A stretch of DNA of 7,978 bases from Verrucomicrobiota bacterium (GTDB lineage Bacteria > Verrucomicrobiota > Verrucomicrobiia > Opitutales > Opitutaceae). The stretch is from assembly GCA_023433275.1 (NCBI GenBank), contig JAEZDN010000078.1:1-7978 (forward strand), in the 5' to 3' direction. Shown here one piece after another: positions 6,281-7,978 of this stretch. Position 1 is the stretch's first letter. Each line of letters opens with the position of its first letter. The notes beneath the pieces were generated by a model. It made no database searches, was not told where the DNA came from, and saw only the letters and a list, made by a program, of their open reading frames with translations. The translations under genes were made by a program, and so were the position numbers.

Positions 6281-7627
6281 ATGGCCAAGCCATCCAAGCG
6301 CCGCCTCTCCCACGAAAACGCCGTCTTCATCTACACGCTCGTCGGCGGCCTCCCCGCCACGATCGTGGCGATGACGCTGCTGCTCTCCGGCGACTACACC
6401 GCCAAGGTCCAGTGGACCCTCGGCCTGGTCATCTTCGGCTTCTGGTTCGGCTACGCCCTCGCCGTGCGCGAGCGCGTCGTGCGCCCGCTCCAGACCATGG
6501 CCAACCTCCTGACCGCGCTCCGCGAGGGCGATTTCTCCACGCGCGCCCGCGGCGCCAACCGCGACGAACCCCTCGGCGACGTCCTCGCCGAAATCAACCT
6601 CCTCAGCGGCACCCTCCAGGAACAACGCCTCGGCGCCCTCGAGGCCACCGCCCTCCTCCGCACCGTCATGGAGGAAATCGACGTCGCCATCTTCGCCTTC
6701 GACGCCAACGAGACCCTTCGCCTCGTCAACCGCGCTGGCCAGGAACTCATCGCCCAACCCGCCGAGCGCATCCTCGGCCGCGCCGCCCGCGACCTCGACC
6801 TCGCCGACTGCCTCGCCGGCGACGGCACGCGCGTGCTCAGCCGCACCTTCCCCGGGGGCACCGGACGCTGGGGCATGCGCCGCACGATGTTCCGCGAGGG
6901 CGGCCTGCCCCACCACCTTGTCGTCATCGCCGACCTCAGCCAGCCGCTCCGCGAGGAGGAACTCAAGGCCTGGCAGCGCCTCGTGCGCGTCATCGGCCAC
7001 GAACTCAACAATTCTCTCGCCCCCATCAAGTCCATCGCCGGGTCGCTCAACACCATGCTTCGCCGCCCGCAGAAGGCCGACGACTGGGAGGACGACATGC
7101 GCGGCGGCCTCGAGATCATCGAGTCACGCGCCGAGGGCCTCAACCAGTTCATGCAGTCCTACGCGCGCCTCGCCAAGCTGCCCGCGCCGAGCAAGCAACC
7201 CTGTGAGATCGGACCGCTCCTCCGCCGCGTCATCGCCCTGCAAGGCCGCGCCGAGGTCGAGCTGATCGACGGCCCTTCCATCACCCTCAACGTCGACGCC
7301 GCGCAGCTCGAGCAAGTTATCATCAACCTGGTGAAGAACGCCGCCGAGGCGCTCCCCGAAGTTGACCCCGCCGCGCCCAGCGCCGCCGGCGTTCGCGTCA
7401 CCTGGCAAAAAATCCCCGGCGCGCTCGAGATCACCGTCACCGACGACGGCCCCGGCCTCGCCAGCGTGCAGAATCTTTTCGTGCCCTTCTTCACGACCAA
7501 GCCGTCCGGCTCCGGCATCGGCCTCGTCCTGTGTCGTCAGATCGCCGAGAACCACCACGGCTCGCTCACGTTGGAGAACCGCCCCGACCACCCCGGCTGC
7601 ATCGCCCGCCTCCGCCTCCCCCTCTGA
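6281..7627 (+). CDS. Membrane-bound sensor histidine kinase, NtrY-like (HAMP-PAS-HisKA-HATPase)
   Basis: A 448-residue sensor kinase, the expected partner of the NtrC-type regulator at 4099-5469. Two membrane helices at about 14-36 and 43-63 are joined by only a few residues, so there is almost no periplasmic sensor. A HAMP-like segment (about 64-118), a PAS domain (about 122-220) and the kinase core follow. The phospho-acceptor is H240 in GHELNNSLAPIKS, then N-box INLVKNAAEA (N353), G1 DDGPGL (388-393), F-box FVPFFTTKP (400-408) and G2 GSGIGL (410-415). All ATP-binding boxes look intact. The H-box has HELNNS where most kinases have a Pro after the Asn, as in some NtrY-like sensors paired with sigma-54 regulators. 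With little outside the membrane, it probably senses a membrane or cytoplasmic cue. The start at 6281 follows the right arm of the S23 inverted repeat by 6 bases, with no Shine-Dalgarno motif, so expression probably depends on transcription through that element. Confidence 0.95.
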   Translation: MAKPSKRRLSHENAVFIYTLVGGLPATIVAMTLLLSGDYTAKVQWTLGLVIFGFWFGYALAVRERVVRPLQTMANLLTALREGDFSTRARGANRDEPLGDVLAEINLLSGTLQEQRLGALEATALLRTVMEEIDVAIFAFDANETLRLVNRAGQELIAQPAERILGRAARDLDLADCLAGDGTRVLSRTFPGGTGRWGMRRTMFREGGLPHHLVVIADLSQPLREEELKAWQRLVRVIGHELNNSLAPIKSIAGSLNTMLRRPQKADDWEDDMRGGLEIIESRAEGLNQFMQSYARLAKLPAPSKQPCEIGPLLRRVIALQGRAEVELIDGPSITLNVDAAQLEQVIINLVKNAAEALPEVDPAAPSAAGVRVTWQKIPGALEITVTDDGPGLASVQNLFVPFFTTKPSGSGIGLVLCRQIAENHHGSLTLENRPDHPGCIARLRLPL

Positions 7628-7645
7628 CGGGAGGGTCCCCCAGAA

Positions 7646-7755
7646 AAATCGTTCTCTTTCTCGTAATCTTTCTCTTACCCCAAATCGTTCTCTTTCTCAT
7701 AATCTTTCCTCACCCCAAATCGTTCTCTTTCTCGTAATCTTTCTCTTTCTCCCCA
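7646..7755. repeat. 35-36 bp pyrimidine-rich tandem repeat, three copies
   Basis: Copies start at 7646, 7682 and 7717, each beginning AAATCGTTCTCTTTCTC, continuing with TAATCTTTC and ending in a C-run. It is related to the shorter repeats at 3919-3982, so this repeat type lies on both sides of the regulator/kinase block. It is almost free of G on this strand. There are no spacers, so it is not a CRISPR array. Confidence 0.85.
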
Positions 7756-7978
7756 AAACGCACGCGCACGCCCCCCGCGCCCCGACGCGGCGCCCAAAAA
7801 CATTCCGCGCCCGTCCCTTGGAGGGCCCGCGTCCCTGCGGGCCGTTTCCCGCGCCCCGCCCGCCCCCCCTGGAGCCACGGCGACCCCGCCGTGGTTTTCC
7901 GCCCCCTGGAGCCGGGGCGCCCCCGCCCCGGTTGTTCCCCGCCCGTAACGGGGCCGACCTCGCGTCGGTCCTCCTCCC
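7756..7978. repeat. Cluster of GC-rich intergenic hairpins
   Basis: No gene is seen here. Four strong dyads follow one another: GGCCCGC/GCGGGCC at 7824-7843 (same as in the 210 bp units), CCACGGCG/CGCCGTGG at 7875-7894 followed by TTTT, CCGGGGCG/CGCCCCGG at 7912-7931, and CCGAC/GTCGG at 7954-7968, extendable by a G-T and a G-C pair. Several are preceded by TGGAG. The block continues to the window edge. Confidence 0.8.

Noticed and set aside
7646..7755. Possible CRISPR array
   Set aside because: Three head-to-tail copies with no unique spacers and no cas genes.

Overview
This 8 kb window is high-GC bacterial DNA with every recognisable gene on the + strand. It has two functional blocks separated by unusually repeat-rich spacers. 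High GC, start codons without Shine-Dalgarno sequences, many intergenic hairpin repeats and an S23-type four-helix-bundle gene together suggest a Verrucomicrobiota genome, perhaps Opitutaceae-like. That placement is an inference from style, since no rRNA or taxonomic marker is present.

Block 1 (1-2848) is a MacAB/YknXYZ-type tripartite efflux system. It holds the C-terminal end of a periplasmic adaptor (1-402), a separate MacB-type ATPase (564-1325) and a separate FtsX/MacB-type permease (1640-2848). Copies of a dyad repeat lie in both internal gaps. Region 2849-3480 contains only repeats: a hairpin over the permease stop codon, two copies of a ~210 bp unit, and word-like low-complexity sequence.

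Block 2 (about 3489-7627) is a sigma-54 signalling module. An 18 bp near-palindrome plus a third half-site lies about 125 bp upstream of an excellent -24/-12 sigma-54 promoter. The promoter drives an unrecognised 83-residue two-helix membrane protein (3645-3896). Next come an NtrC-family response regulator (4099-5469) and, 811 bp further on, an NtrY-like membrane histidine kinase (6281-7627). Adaptor, ATPase, permease, NtrC-type regulator and kinase in this order suggest envelope or toxic-compound stress sensing coupled to export. The visible sigma-54 control site, however, belongs to the small membrane gene.

The most unusual part is 5488-6274, between regulator and kinase. An intact S23/IVP-family four-helix-bundle gene (5909-6268) is enclosed by an 18 bp perfect inverted repeat. 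It is preceded by two tandem ~164 bp units in which nearly the same inverted repeat encloses only the last ~41 codons of a divergent S23 gene. This resembles a 23S rRNA intervening sequence (inverted-repeat stem with an S23 ORF in the loop), but it sits between protein-coding genes and has formed an array. It splits a regulator/kinase pair, and its right arm ends 6 bp before the kinase start codon. This is the best candidate in the window for an undescribed mobile or RNA-processing element.

The last 350 bp (7628-7978) hold a 35-36 bp pyrimidine-rich tandem repeat and a cluster of strong GC-rich hairpins, some related to those at 2936-3354.
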